Assembly: GCF_017876625.1 (NCBI RefSeq)
Contig: NZ_JAGIOH010000001.1
Location: 992,001-1,056,000, forward strand
Direction: 5' to 3'
DNA from: Streptomyces syringium
GTDB lineage: Bacteria; Actinomycetota; Actinomycetes; Streptomycetales; Streptomycetaceae
DNA: 64,000 nucleotides
This document shows positions 48,098-56,306 of this stretch, piece by piece (positions within the stretch are counted from its first letter, which is position 1; each line of letters begins with the position of its first letter). The notes beneath the pieces are model-generated. The model made no database searches and had not been told where the DNA came from. It was given only the letters and a program-made list of their open reading frames with translations. Both the position numbers and the translations under genes were made by a program.

Positions 48098-50860
48098 CTA
48101 CGAGACCGTGAGTTCGGCGATGCCTGTGCGGGACTTGGCGGCGGCATCACCGCGCACCACCACTCGTACGTACCGAGCGGAGACGGGCGTGCCCGCGTCC
48201 GCGCCGGCAGGGGCATCGCGCCAGTGCCGTCCGTCGAGGGACAGCCGCACATCGAACGAGGCCGGTGCCGGACCGCTCCAGGTGGGGCGGACCTCGGTGA
48301 CGCGCACGGGCTTGCCGAGGTCATTGGTGAGGCTGCCGCTCCGTCCGTCCGGAACCCAGGCCGTGGCCGGGTTGCCGTCGACAGCGGCGTCCGCGTACAG
48401 GCCGGGTTCCTCGGACGAGGCGGTGACGGTGGTACAGCGGGCCAGGTTGCCGGTGGGAGCGAGGTCGGGGCGGCGGGTCTGGAGAACGGCCGGAGCGGCC
48501 TTGGTGACCACCTTTGCGCCCTGCGGGGTGTCGAGGGTCATGGGCCGGCCGTCGGTGAGCCGGACAGTGGTGTGACGGGAGCCCAGCTCGATGTCGTAGG
48601 TGCGGCCCTGCCAGCGCAGACCGCGCAGGGTGACGCCGTCGCCGCTGAGTTGCGGGGGCAGCATCGGGTCGAGGTGGAGCCGGTCCTCGCGCATCCGCAT
48701 GCCGGTCAGGCCGTTGGTGAAGATCTGCAGGAAGCCGCCCTTGCCGGTGAGGAAGTCGTGCGCGGGCGAGCCGGCCAGCGGGTCCTCGGCACCCGCCTTG
48801 TCGCCGCGGGCCTCCGAGAACTGGGCGAACGGGCCGCGGACGAACGGCCTGATGGAGCGTTGCAGATAGGTGTACGTCGAGCAGCCTGGCTCACCCGTCC
48901 CGGCGGCGGCGATGGCGTGGACCGAGTCCGTCATGGCGGGCCCGTCGGGGTCGGTCCGCTGGGCGTAGTAGTCGAGGGTGCGGGCCGCGGCGCCCTCCGG
49001 CATCCGCCACTCCAGGGGGTACATCAGCAGTACCGTGTCGGCCTGCTTTATTTTGCTGCCCCGGTAGCCGTCGTACTGCTGGAAGACCTTGCGTCGCGCG
49101 TCGTACGGGATCCTGATCCGGTCGGCGACCGCCGTCCACTCCCCCGGGGCGCGCTCGCCGAGCAGTCGCGCGGCGCGGGTGGCATGGCGCAGCGCGGTGA
49201 CGGCGCCGGCGTTGGTGAAGACCGCGTCGTCGACGCCGTTGCTGTACTCGTCGGGGCCAGCGGTGTCCTTGATGGAGTAGCTGCCGTCCGCGTTGCGGTG
49301 GACGCGCCCGGCCCAGAACTCGGCTATGCCCTTCAGTACCGGCCAGCCGCGCTCGCGGAGCCAGTCGGTGTCGCCGGTGGCGAGGTAGTACTGCCACGTG
49401 GCGAGGGAGATGTCGGACTGGAGGTGGATCTGGGTGCGGCAGTGAGGCGGGTCCACACTGTGGCACTCCCGGGCCAGGTCGCCCTTGCTGCCGCTGTTCC
49501 ACGGGTAGAAGAGCCCCTGGTAGCCGAGCTTGCGGGCGTTCTCCCGGGCGCCGGGGAGGGTCCGGTAGCGGTAATCGACGACTGTCCTGGCGAGTTCGGG
49601 TGCGGTGGCCAGCAGGGCCGGGTACATCCAGGTCTCGGCGTCCCAGAACACGAGACCCGCGTAGTTGTCGCTGGTCAGCCCGGCCGGGCTGACGCTGTTG
49701 GCGGCGCCCTCACGGGTGCTGGACAGCAGTCCGTACCGCGCGGAGCGCGCCCATGCCTGCAGTTCGCGCTGTCCCGGCACCTCGATGTCGGCGCGCCACA
49801 GCCGGGCCCAGGTAGCGGCGTGGGCGCGCAGCAGCCTGTCCCAGCCGCGCCGGGCGGCGCGCTGTGAGGCGGCGGTGGCGTCCCGGCGGGGCGACTGCGA
49901 GGTCAGCGCGGTGTCGACGCCCACGTACTTGGTGATTTCGTACGCGTGCCCCTTGCGGACGGGGAAGGTGAGGGACTGCCGCGCGCTCATGTCGCGGGCG
50001 TCATCGGCGCGTCGGGTTCCGGCCGTCCGTACGCCGTGCCCTGCCCGCAGAGTGGAGGCGACAGCGCCGTCGGTGTCCGTGCCGTCGGTACGGAAGGCCA
50101 CATCCATGGTGCGGCCGTCCCGGCCGGCCCCACCGGTGCGATCACCACCGCCGGTCTGCCGGACGCGCCGGGCGCCGCGCCCGTCGAGCCGGTCGGTGAC
50201 GGTTGCTTCACCGCTCCAGCGCGGCGTCATGCTCAGCCGCACGGCACCCACGTGGGGGTCGTTGCGGTCGGCCAGCACCTCATAGACCAGGTCGGTCTTC
50301 CGGCCGTCGACGGCGGTCCAGGTCAGGGAGGTCCGGACGATGCCGCAGTGCAGGAAGAGTGTCTGGCGATACTGGGATATTCGGCCCGCTTTCGTCAAAG
50401 AGTTGAACGTATCCCCGTGTTCTCCGCCCGTGCCGACGGTGAGCGCGGACCACGTCGGCAGGGCCGCTACGGCCTGCCGGTCTCCGGCGGTCTGCTGGTT
50501 GTGCGCGTAGAGCCCGGAGACGAACGAGCCGTCGTAGCTCGGGGTGAACAGCGGCCAGCCGGTCTTGGCGTCACTGCCGGTGTAGCCGGCGCCGTTGGGC
50601 GGTACGCGCTGTCCCAGGTAGCCGTTGCCCACATACGCGTGGTGGGTGTCGTCGGTGTTGATACGGGTGTTCTCGAGTGTCCAGCCGTCGCCCGTCCGGC
50701 AACTGCCGGTCGGGGAGGCGGTGGTGGGGGGACGCTCGGCGGTGGGGGGTGGTGGCGCCTGTACGGCGGCCGCGGGCGGCACCGAGGCGACGAGCACCCC
50801 GGCGATCAGCAGTGCGGACAGGCGGGCGGGGCGCGACCGCGCGTCGGGAGAGGGCGTCAT
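48098..50860 (-). CDS. Secreted glycoside hydrolase family 65 enzyme with C-terminal F5/8-type domain
   Basis: A 920-residue secreted enzyme. A signal peptide (RLSALLIAGVLVASVPPAAA) is followed by a Pro/Thr-rich linker. The family-65 body spans about 55-770, with LVFWDAETWMYPALL and the catalytic-acid motif TAGPDEYSNGVDD (Glu near residue 536). The C-terminal 130 residues form a discoidin/F5-8C-like carbohydrate-binding module (ATAWVPDGRSGSLTNDLG, ARYVRVVVRG). Family 65 acts on trehalose, kojibiose or related alpha-glucosides; acid-trehalase-like activity is plausible. ATG at 50860 has GGAGACCA directly upstream, and a promoter candidate lies at 50901-50928. It is apparently unrelated to the cluster. 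Confidence 0.88.
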   Translation of the reverse strand: MTPSPDARSRPARLSALLIAGVLVASVPPAAAVQAPPPPTAERPPTTASPTGSCRTGDGWTLENTRINTDDTHHAYVGNGYLGQRVPPNGAGYTGSDAKTGWPLFTPSYDGSFVSGLYAHNQQTAGDRQAVAALPTWSALTVGTGGEHGDTFNSLTKAGRISQYRQTLFLHCGIVRTSLTWTAVDGRKTDLVYEVLADRNDPHVGAVRLSMTPRWSGEATVTDRLDGRGARRVRQTGGGDRTGGAGRDGRTMDVAFRTDGTDTDGAVASTLRAGHGVRTAGTRRADDARDMSARQSLTFPVRKGHAYEITKYVGVDTALTSQSPRRDATAASQRAARRGWDRLLRAHAATWARLWRADIEVPGQRELQAWARSARYGLLSSTREGAANSVSPAGLTSDNYAGLVFWDAETWMYPALLATAPELARTVVDYRYRTLPGARENARKLGYQGLFYPWNSGSKGDLARECHSVDPPHCRTQIHLQSDISLATWQYYLATGDTDWLRERGWPVLKGIAEFWAGRVHRNADGSYSIKDTAGPDEYSNGVDDAVFTNAGAVTALRHATRAARLLGERAPGEWTAVADRIRIPYDARRKVFQQYDGYRGSKIKQADTVLLMYPLEWRMPEGAAARTLDYYAQRTDPDGPAMTDSVHAIAAAGTGEPGCSTYTYLQRSIRPFVRGPFAQFSEARGDKAGAEDPLAGSPAHDFLTGKGGFLQIFTNGLTGMRMREDRLHLDPMLPPQLSGDGVTLRGLRWQGRTYDIELGSRHTTVRLTDGRPMTLDTPQGAKVVTKAAPAVLQTRRPDLAPTGNLARCTTVTASSEEPGLYADAAVDGNPATAWVPDGRSGSLTNDLGKPVRVTEVRPTWSGPAPASFDVRLSLDGRHWRDAPAGADAGTPVSARYVRVVVRGDAAAKSRTGIAELTVS

Positions 50861-50900
50861 TGGTCTCCGTCGTCTTGATCTCCTGCGAGAGTCCCGAGAC

Positions 50901-50928
50901 CATAAATTTTGTGAACGATAAACGTCAA
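50901..50928 (-). promoter_or_regulatory. Candidate promoter of the family-65 hydrolase gene
   Basis: On the minus strand TTGACG (50928-50923) and TTTATG (50906-50901) are 16 bases apart in an unusually AT-rich patch, 40 bases before the start codon. Good match in the -35 box, moderate in the -10 box. Confidence 0.5.
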
Positions 50929-51029
50929 CAGTCTTGGATATTCGTAAGGTTCTCGAAGGCTACGCGGAGCCCAAGGGCCGACATGACCCGCGCCTGCGGG
51001 CGAGGGCCGGACGCTGCTACCTTGCGGCC

Positions 51030-51683
51030 GTGGACCTCTTCTCACGCTCTTGGGCGGCGTTGCGCACAGCCGTGGCCGAACTCCCGGACGAGGACTTCGC
51101 GCGGCCGTCCGGCTGCACCGGCTGGCTCGTACGGGACTTGGTGTGTCATCTGGTCATCGACGCCCAGGACGTCCTGATCACCCTGGCCACCCCCGCCGAT
51201 TCGGAACCGACCCGGGACGCGGTGACGTACTGGGACATCGTCGAGGCGCCGACCGGCGACGATCCGCTCGACGCGCTGATCGTCCGCCTGGCCGCCGCGT
51301 ACGAAGAGCCGGGGCTGCTGAAGTTCCATCTCGACGACGTCGGTTCCGCCGCCGGCCGCGCCGCCGGGCTCGCGGACCCCGCGGCCCGGGTCGGCACCCG
51401 CGGCCAGGTGCTCACCGCGGGCGACTACCTCTCCGCGTACGTCCTGGAGTGGACGCTGCACCACCTCGACCTGATCGCGCACCTCCCGGACGCGGCGGAA
51501 CCGCCCGCCGAGGGGCTCGCCCGGTCACGCGAAATGCTGGAGCGGATCGCCGGTACGGCGTTCCCTCCGTCGTTCTCCGACAAGGACGCGTTGCTGATCG
51601 GCACCGGACGGCGTGCCCCGTCCGGAGCGGAGAAGGCCGAACTGGGCGAGTCGGCCGCGGAACTCCCCTTCGTCCTCGGCTGA
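51030..51683 (+). CDS. DinB/MDMPI-type mycothiol-dependent protein
   Basis: Protein of about 217 residues of the maleylpyruvate isomerase/DinB-like family of actinobacteria. The N-terminal helical bundle shows GCTGWLVRDLVCHLVIDAQD, with the likely metal-binding His, and the later His-rich helix VLEWTLHHLDLIAHL. Members use mycothiol and a divalent metal, but most have no known substrate. GTG at 51030 is used; TACCTT just upstream (51017-51022) looks like a -10 box, so the transcript may be leaderless. A longer frame reaches 50934. The next 700 bases hold only broken genes. Confidence 0.75.
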   Translation: MDLFSRSWAALRTAVAELPDEDFARPSGCTGWLVRDLVCHLVIDAQDVLITLATPADSEPTRDAVTYWDIVEAPTGDDPLDALIVRLAAAYEEPGLLKFHLDDVGSAAGRAAGLADPAARVGTRGQVLTAGDYLSAYVLEWTLHHLDLIAHLPDAAEPPAEGLARSREMLERIAGTAFPPSFSDKDALLIGTGRRAPSGAEKAELGESAAELPFVLG

Positions 51684-51707
51684 TCGTCAGGCGAGAACGC
51701 CATCAGC

Positions 51708-51779
51708 CGGCATCGCGCCGGAAGGCCGCGCGGTAGTCCCTGGGGCGTTGCCCGGTGTGCCGGGCGAAGAGAGCGGCCC
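51708..51779 (-). pseudogene. C-terminal remnant of an AraC-family regulator
   Basis: Reading the minus strand, the last codons encode ALFARHTGQRPRDYRAAFRR and then stop. This is the typical tail of AraC/GlxA-type regulators (F-x-R-x-T-G-x-x-P-x-x-Y-R-x-x-F). Nothing upstream continues the domain: an in-frame TGA occurs at once and the dienelactone-hydrolase remnant begins on the other strand. The rest of the gene is deleted. Confidence 0.6.
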
Positions 51780-51782
51780 CGT

Positions 51783-52361
51783 CGCGCCTGCGTCAGCGCC
51801 GAGTTCCGTGCGTTCGCCGGCGGCGGTACCAGTCCCGTCACCACATGGCTGCGCGGGCTCGCGCGCCGGGTCCACGCCGAATGCGGCGGTCCGGGAGTCG
51901 GCGCGATCGGGCTGTGCTTCACCGGCAACTTCGCGCTCACGATGGCGATGGAACCGGCCGTCATCGCGCCCGTGGTCAACCACCCGTCCCTGCCGCTGGA
52001 CGATCCCGCCGGACTCGGGATCAGCGACGAGGGCGCGCGCACGGTCCGGGACCGCGTCACACGCGACGGTCTGAAGGTCCTCGCCTACCGCTTCGACAAC
52101 GACCGTTGGTGCACCGGCCGGCGCTTCGCCGCCTACCGGGCTCTCCTCGGCGACGCCTTCGACGGCCGCGTCCTTCCGGTCGGTTCCGCCAACACCGCAC
52201 CACCTCCGTTCTTCCGCGAGGTGGTCGCAACCCCGCACAGCGTCGTCACCGCCCACCTCGTCGACGAGGAGGGACATCCCACCCGGAGGGCCAGGGACGA
52301 GATCCTGGGTTTTCTGGCCGAGCGCTTGAACCGGCCCGGAAACGCGGTGCCGGGAAAGTGA
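51783..52361 (+). pseudogene. 5'-truncated dienelactone hydrolase family gene
   Basis: The plus-strand frame reads CVSAEFRAFAGGGTSPVTTW, then AIGLCFTGNFALTMAMEPAV and APVVNHPSLPLDD, to a stop at 52359-52361. This is the C-terminal three quarters of a dienelactone hydrolase, including the nucleophile Cys in GLCFTGN. The first part is missing and no start codon with a ribosome site precedes the conserved region. A 139-codon internal frame from ATG 51942 could be called as a gene but would lack the catalytic Cys. Together with the AraC tail it marks a deletion between two divergently arranged genes. Confidence 0.7.
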
Positions 52362-52379
52362 TCGGTCGTCGCGGCGCGG

Positions 52380-53573
52380 CTACTTCCCGCACAGGGCGGT
52401 GTCGAGGAGAGCCTCGACACCGGTGAAGCCCTTCGCGGTGGGCGCCATGTTGGCGGTGACGACGATCGTGGCGGCGCGGCCGTCCTCGGTGACGCCGGGG
52501 TACGAGTGGTAGCCGGGGGTGTCACCGCCGTGCCCCCACGCCACCCCACCGCAGCTCAGGGGCGTGCGGATCAGCCCCAGTCCGTAGCCCTGGCCGGCTC
52601 CGGGACCGCCGGGGATCTTGACGGTGGTACGCATCTGGGCGAGCTGCGCGGGCGCCAGCAGCTTGCCGCCGAGCAGGGCGGAGAAGAAGCGGTTGAGGTC
52701 ACCGGGGGTGGAGATCAGCTGTCCGGCGGACCACATCCAGGACGGGTCCGTCTTCGTGATGTCCTTCAGCGGTGCGCCGGGCTCGGCCGAGTGATATCCC
52801 TTGGGGTGGGCTTCGCGGATGTTCTCGTCGCCCACTGCGGGGAAGTAGGTGTGGCGCAGGCCGATGCGGTCGATGACCCGCTGGGTGATCTGTTCGGCGA
52901 GCGGACGGCCGGTGACCTTCTCGATGATCATCCCGGCCACGTGGTAGTTGGTGTTGCTGTACTCCCACTTGGTGCCGGGGGCGAAGCGCGCCTTGTGCGC
53001 CAGGGCGATGTCGAGCAGTTCGCGGGGCTGGTAGTACCGGTGACGGTCCTTGCCGAAGACCGACTCCAGGATGTAGTCGGTGTAGTTGGGCAGTCCGCTG
53101 GTGTGCTGAAGCAGCTGACGAACCTTGATGTCATGGCCGTCGATGCCTTCGCCGCGTATCAGGCCGGGCAGGTACCTCTCGACGGGGGCGTCGAGCCGGA
53201 CCTTGCCCTCGCCGACCAGTTGCAGAATGACCGTGGCGGTGAACGTCTTGGTGTTGCTGCCCGCCCGCACCTGCCCGTCGACCGGCACCTTCGCCTTGGT
53301 CCTCACGTCCGCGACCCCGGCGGTGTAGTCACGGGTGCGTCCGTCGCGGTCGACGGTGGCCACCAGGGCGGCGGGGAACTTGTCGTCGGTCACCAGGCGC
53401 TCCATGCCCGTGCGTACGGCATCGCGCGGGCCCTGGGACTGCGCCGCGGACGAGGGCAGCGTGCCGGCCACCGCCAGGGCGGCCGCCATCACCGCCACCG
53501 CCGTGACCGCCCGCCGGGGCCTGGACAGGGATGTGGTGCGCGGACGCCGGGACTGCTGAGAACGGTCGGACAT
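52380..53573 (-). CDS. Secreted serine hydrolase (class C beta-lactamase / D-Ala-D-Ala carboxypeptidase fold)
   Basis: A 397-residue exported protein. The signal peptide is RRAVTAVAVMAAALAVAGTL with Ala-rich cleavage near SSAAQ. The penicillin-recognising triad is complete: SxxK as S106-N-T-K109, YxN as Y205-S-N207 (KWEYSNTNY) and HGG near residue 344 (WGHGGDTPGYHS). It would act outside the membrane as a peptidase or esterase. Such paralogues are numerous in Streptomyces and most are not beta-lactamases. The ATG at 53573 overlaps no other gene. Its substrate is not evident. Confidence 0.9.
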   Translation of the reverse strand: MSDRSQQSRRPRTTSLSRPRRAVTAVAVMAAALAVAGTLPSSAAQSQGPRDAVRTGMERLVTDDKFPAALVATVDRDGRTRDYTAGVADVRTKAKVPVDGQVRAGSNTKTFTATVILQLVGEGKVRLDAPVERYLPGLIRGEGIDGHDIKVRQLLQHTSGLPNYTDYILESVFGKDRHRYYQPRELLDIALAHKARFAPGTKWEYSNTNYHVAGMIIEKVTGRPLAEQITQRVIDRIGLRHTYFPAVGDENIREAHPKGYHSAEPGAPLKDITKTDPSWMWSAGQLISTPGDLNRFFSALLGGKLLAPAQLAQMRTTVKIPGGPGAGQGYGLGLIRTPLSCGGVAWGHGGDTPGYHSYPGVTEDGRAATIVVTANMAPTAKGFTGVEALLDTALCGK

Positions 53574-53776
53574 CAGTGAACTCTCCTGGATCGGCGTGCT
53601 GGACGCGTCGGAAGACCGAAGGCGTCCGGCTCGCGTATGCGGGATCCGCTACCGGGGGATCCCGGCCGGTCTCCAGACCATCACGCCGAGGAGCCGGACA
53701 GCGTCCGGGCAACGGATGATCCGCGCCGGGGCCCTGGGGCCTTGGCCGCGACGCGTCCAGGACCGTGGTCCTGGGT

Positions 53777-53816
53777 CCCGCTCGCCCCCGCCCGGCCCCG
53801 CTCGCCCCCGCTCGGC
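53777..53816. repeat. Two 20-bp tandem direct repeats
   Basis: Two adjacent copies of CCCGCTCGCCCCCGCYCGGC differ at one position (C or T). They lie in the intergenic region upstream of the LuxR gene. No role is evident; a slippage-prone low-complexity stretch is the simplest view. Confidence 0.8.
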
Positions 53817-53869
53817 CCCCGGTGTGACCCCGGTTTGACCACCCCTCACCGGGTGATCATGCTGAACGG

Positions 53870-54874
53870 ATGACAGCGAAGCAGAGCACGACGGACGTGC
53901 TGAGCGCCGCCCTCCACGTACGGGAGGCCGCGCGCCGCGCCGTGTGCGGCACCGGGGGCGCGGACACCGTCCTCACCGCACTGTCCGCAGTGATCGACCA
54001 CGACCACGCGTCGCTGTCCCGGTGGGATCCGCTGCGCCGCCGTCACCTCACCCTGGCCGGCAGCTACCCGGCCGGTGCCACCCGGTACATCGAAAACAGC
54101 CTGCACGACGACCCCGGCTTCTCGCTGATCCGGTACTCGGCGGACACCACGCGCTGGTGGCGCGATGTGCCCGGCCCGGTGCGACGGACCTCGACGGGCC
54201 TCCAGGCCGTCCTCGATCCGCTGGGTGTCGAGGACGGCGTGGCCCAGTGCCTGTTCGCCGCGGATGGCAGATACGTGGGCATGCTCAATGTCAGCACCAC
54301 CCGGAAGCGGTGCGACCGGCCGGCCGTCCGGGCTGTGATGACCTTGCTGGGCGAGTGTCTGGCGGCCGTTACCGACCCGCTGCTCGGGCCCCGCTCCTCC
54401 GGAGGTCCCGGCGGGCCCGGCGACGCCGTGGCCGGTTCCTGCGCCGTACTCGTGCCGCGGGACGCGGACACCGCCCCGGTCGTGCTGAGCGGCGAGCCCC
54501 TGCCCGGTCTGACCGACGCCGGCTCCCCGCTGGCGGCCCTGGTGCGGCGGACGGCCGCCCGGCGGGGGGCGCCGGCCACCGTGCTGGTGCCGTACCGGCA
54601 GTGGACCCTCGAACTGCACCTGACCCGCCAGGACGCCGGGACGGTCGCGGTGTGCCGTACCGTCGCCCGCCCCTCGGCGCTCTCCCCGCGCGAGCTGGAA
54701 GTACTGGCGGAGCTCACCCAGGGGCGGACCAACCGTGAGATCGCCGACCGGCTCTTCATCGGCCCGCGCACGGTCGCCACGCACATCGAGCACATCCTCA
54801 CCAAGCTCGACGTCCCCAACCGTGCCGCCGCGGCGGGACGAGCCGTCGCCTGGGGCCTCGAACCGGCGTCCTGA
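53870..54874 (+). CDS. LuxR-family transcriptional regulator with GAF-like N-terminal domain
   Basis: A 334-residue regulator. The N-terminal 170 residues look like a GAF/PAS sensory domain (DHDHASLSRWDPLRRRHL, GYPAGA-type core). The C-terminal GerE helix-turn-helix is clear: LSPRELEVLAELTQGRTNRE, IADRLFIGPRTVATHIEHIL and TKLDVPNRAAAAGRAV. The ATG has no good ribosome site, so the message may be leaderless. It is divergent from the serine hydrolase and followed 75 bases later by an Ntn-hydrolase gene. The ligand and target genes are unknown. Confidence 0.88.
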   Translation: MTAKQSTTDVLSAALHVREAARRAVCGTGGADTVLTALSAVIDHDHASLSRWDPLRRRHLTLAGSYPAGATRYIENSLHDDPGFSLIRYSADTTRWWRDVPGPVRRTSTGLQAVLDPLGVEDGVAQCLFAADGRYVGMLNVSTTRKRCDRPAVRAVMTLLGECLAAVTDPLLGPRSSGGPGGPGDAVAGSCAVLVPRDADTAPVVLSGEPLPGLTDAGSPLAALVRRTAARRGAPATVLVPYRQWTLELHLTRQDAGTVAVCRTVARPSALSPRELEVLAELTQGRTNREIADRLFIGPRTVATHIEHILTKLDVPNRAAAAGRAVAWGLEPAS

Positions 54875-54949
54875 TCCCTGTTCCCGCCGCGTTTCCGCCC
54901 GCTTCCCCGGGCGCAGTATCGAGAGGTCGGTACAGCGGAGGGAGAGAGC

Positions 54950-55498
54950 ATGACCGTGATCGTCGGGCTCGTGCACAACGGGCGGGTGCATCTGGGCGGG
55001 GACTCGGCCGGTGTCGCCGGCCTGCGGCTCACCGTCCGCCGGGATCCGAAGCTCTTCCGCAACGGGCCCTACGTCATGGGTTTCACCACCAGCTTCCGCA
55101 TGGGACAGCTGCTGCACCACGCGTTCAAGGCACCCAAGCCCCGGGGCGACTTGGACCGGTTCATGGCCACTGTCTTCGTCGACAAGCTGCGCAAGTGCCT
55201 CAAGGACGGCGGCTGGGCACGCAAGGACTCCGAGCAGGAGCAGGCCGGGACGTTTCTCGTCGGTGTGCACAGCCGTCTGTTCGCCGTCTACGGGGACTAC
55301 CAGATAGCCGAGCCCGCCGACGGATACGCGGCCGTGGGATGCGGGGACGAATTCGCCCTCGGTGCCCTCCACGCCACCGCGGACCTGTATCTCAAACCCC
55401 GTGAGCGGCTGGGTCTGGCCCTCGCGGCGGCCGGTCACCACAGCGCCGGGGTCTCCGCGCCGTTCAGCTACGTCACCACGCGGAAGCCGCTGCCCTGA
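54950..55498 (+). CDS. Ntn-hydrolase (proteasome beta-subunit-like) protein
   Basis: A 182-residue protein that begins M-T-V-I-V-G-L. Removal of Met would expose Thr2 as an N-terminal nucleophile. The following strand carries GGDSAGVAGLRLT, as in proteasome beta/HslV folds, and later GTFLVGVHSRLFAVYGDY and GYAAVGCGDEFALGALHA match the beta-sandwich core. It is short but similar in length to HslV. It is not next to the usual proteasome genes. RBS GGAGGGAGAGC precedes the ATG. Function is unknown; a specialised peptidase or a degenerate sensor is possible. Confidence 0.75.
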   Translation: MTVIVGLVHNGRVHLGGDSAGVAGLRLTVRRDPKLFRNGPYVMGFTTSFRMGQLLHHAFKAPKPRGDLDRFMATVFVDKLRKCLKDGGWARKDSEQEQAGTFLVGVHSRLFAVYGDYQIAEPADGYAAVGCGDEFALGALHATADLYLKPRERLGLALAAAGHHSAGVSAPFSYVTTRKPLP

Positions 55499-55510
55499 GC
55501 AGGCTGGTGA

Positions 55511-56173
55511 TCACTCGGCGTCGGGGTGGCCGCCCGCGGCCCGGCGGCGGACCTGGTCCTCCTGGGCCAGCCGTCGCAGCAGTTCGAGCATGGGGCCGGA
55601 GAGGGCGAGGACGATGACCGCCTGTTCGGCCAGGGCCGGCGAGTCGTCGAAGGCTGCCGCGCGTTCGAGATCCAGGCGGGCGATGGAATGGGCCAGTTCC
55701 GCGTAGGCGACGAGCCTTTCCGGCCGGTAGTCCGCGTCGAGCCGCCTGAGCTCCCGGAGCGCGGTCATCAGCCCCCGGACGTGGGGGGAGGTGCCGGGGA
55801 CCTGCCAGTCCATGGCCGCGATCAGGCCCATGACGTCCGCCGCGGCAGCCGACTCGGCCGCCGCGTCCCGGTCGGCGTCTCCGGCCGAGGCCGCCGTGAC
55901 GGGGACGGGCAGGGCGTAGCTGATCGCCTGGAGGGTCTTGTCGGTGTTCTCGGCCTGGTCGACCGTGGCCAGGACGTCGCGGGTGGCGGCGATGGACAGG
56001 CCGCCGAGGGTGGTGAGCGCCTTGATCAGCCGCAGGCGCTGGACGTGCTCCTCCCCGTACTCGGCCAGCGTCGCAGCCGTCGCCCTGCCGGCGGGCAGCA
56101 GGCCTTCCCGCCGGAAGTACTTGATGCTGGCGACCGGCACGCCGGTCCTGCGGCTGAGCTCCGAGATCTTCAT
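55511..56173 (-). CDS. MerR-family transcriptional regulator
   Basis: Regulator of about 220 residues. The N-terminal MerR winged helix-turn-helix reads MKISELSRRTGVPVASIKYF and REGLLPAGRATAATLAEYGEEHVQRL. The C-terminal 120 residues are helical, without the metal-binding Cys pattern. ATG at 56173 has GAGGA six bases upstream. It is divergent from the YhgE/Pip exporter gene and separated from it by a region with two inverted repeats. By neighbourhood it should control that exporter in response to a hydrophobic drug or membrane stress. Confidence 0.88.
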   Translation of the reverse strand: MKISELSRRTGVPVASIKYFRREGLLPAGRATAATLAEYGEEHVQRLRLIKALTTLGGLSIAATRDVLATVDQAENTDKTLQAISYALPVPVTAASAGDADRDAAAESAAAADVMGLIAAMDWQVPGTSPHVRGLMTALRELRRLDADYRPERLVAYAELAHSIARLDLERAAAFDDSPALAEQAVIVLALSGPMLELLRRLAQEDQVRRRAAGGHPDAE

Positions 56174-56246
56174 GCGGCGTCCTCGCTGGTGGTGCGGCCG
56201 GGCATCCGCCGGTGAACGACTGGACACCCAAGGAAGATACTGCCAC

Positions 56247-56263
56247 TATCCAGTAGCTGGATA
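56247..56263. promoter_or_regulatory. MerR-type palindromic operator candidate
   Basis: TATCCAG-TAG-CTGGATA is a perfect 7-bp inverted repeat between the divergent MerR and exporter genes. A second one, GATAC-CTGAA-GTATC, overlaps its right end (56260-56274). The position fits a MerR operator between -35 and -10 boxes. Inferred. Confidence 0.5.
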
Positions 56264-56306
56264 CCTGAAGTATCTAGCTACTCTATGTAATCGTCTCGGA
56301 GAAGTC

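Noticed and set aside
51942..52361. A 139-codon gene called as an intact hydrolase.
   Set aside because: The homologous sequence continues upstream of the ATG without a start, and the ATG would leave out the catalytic Cys; it is a truncated gene.
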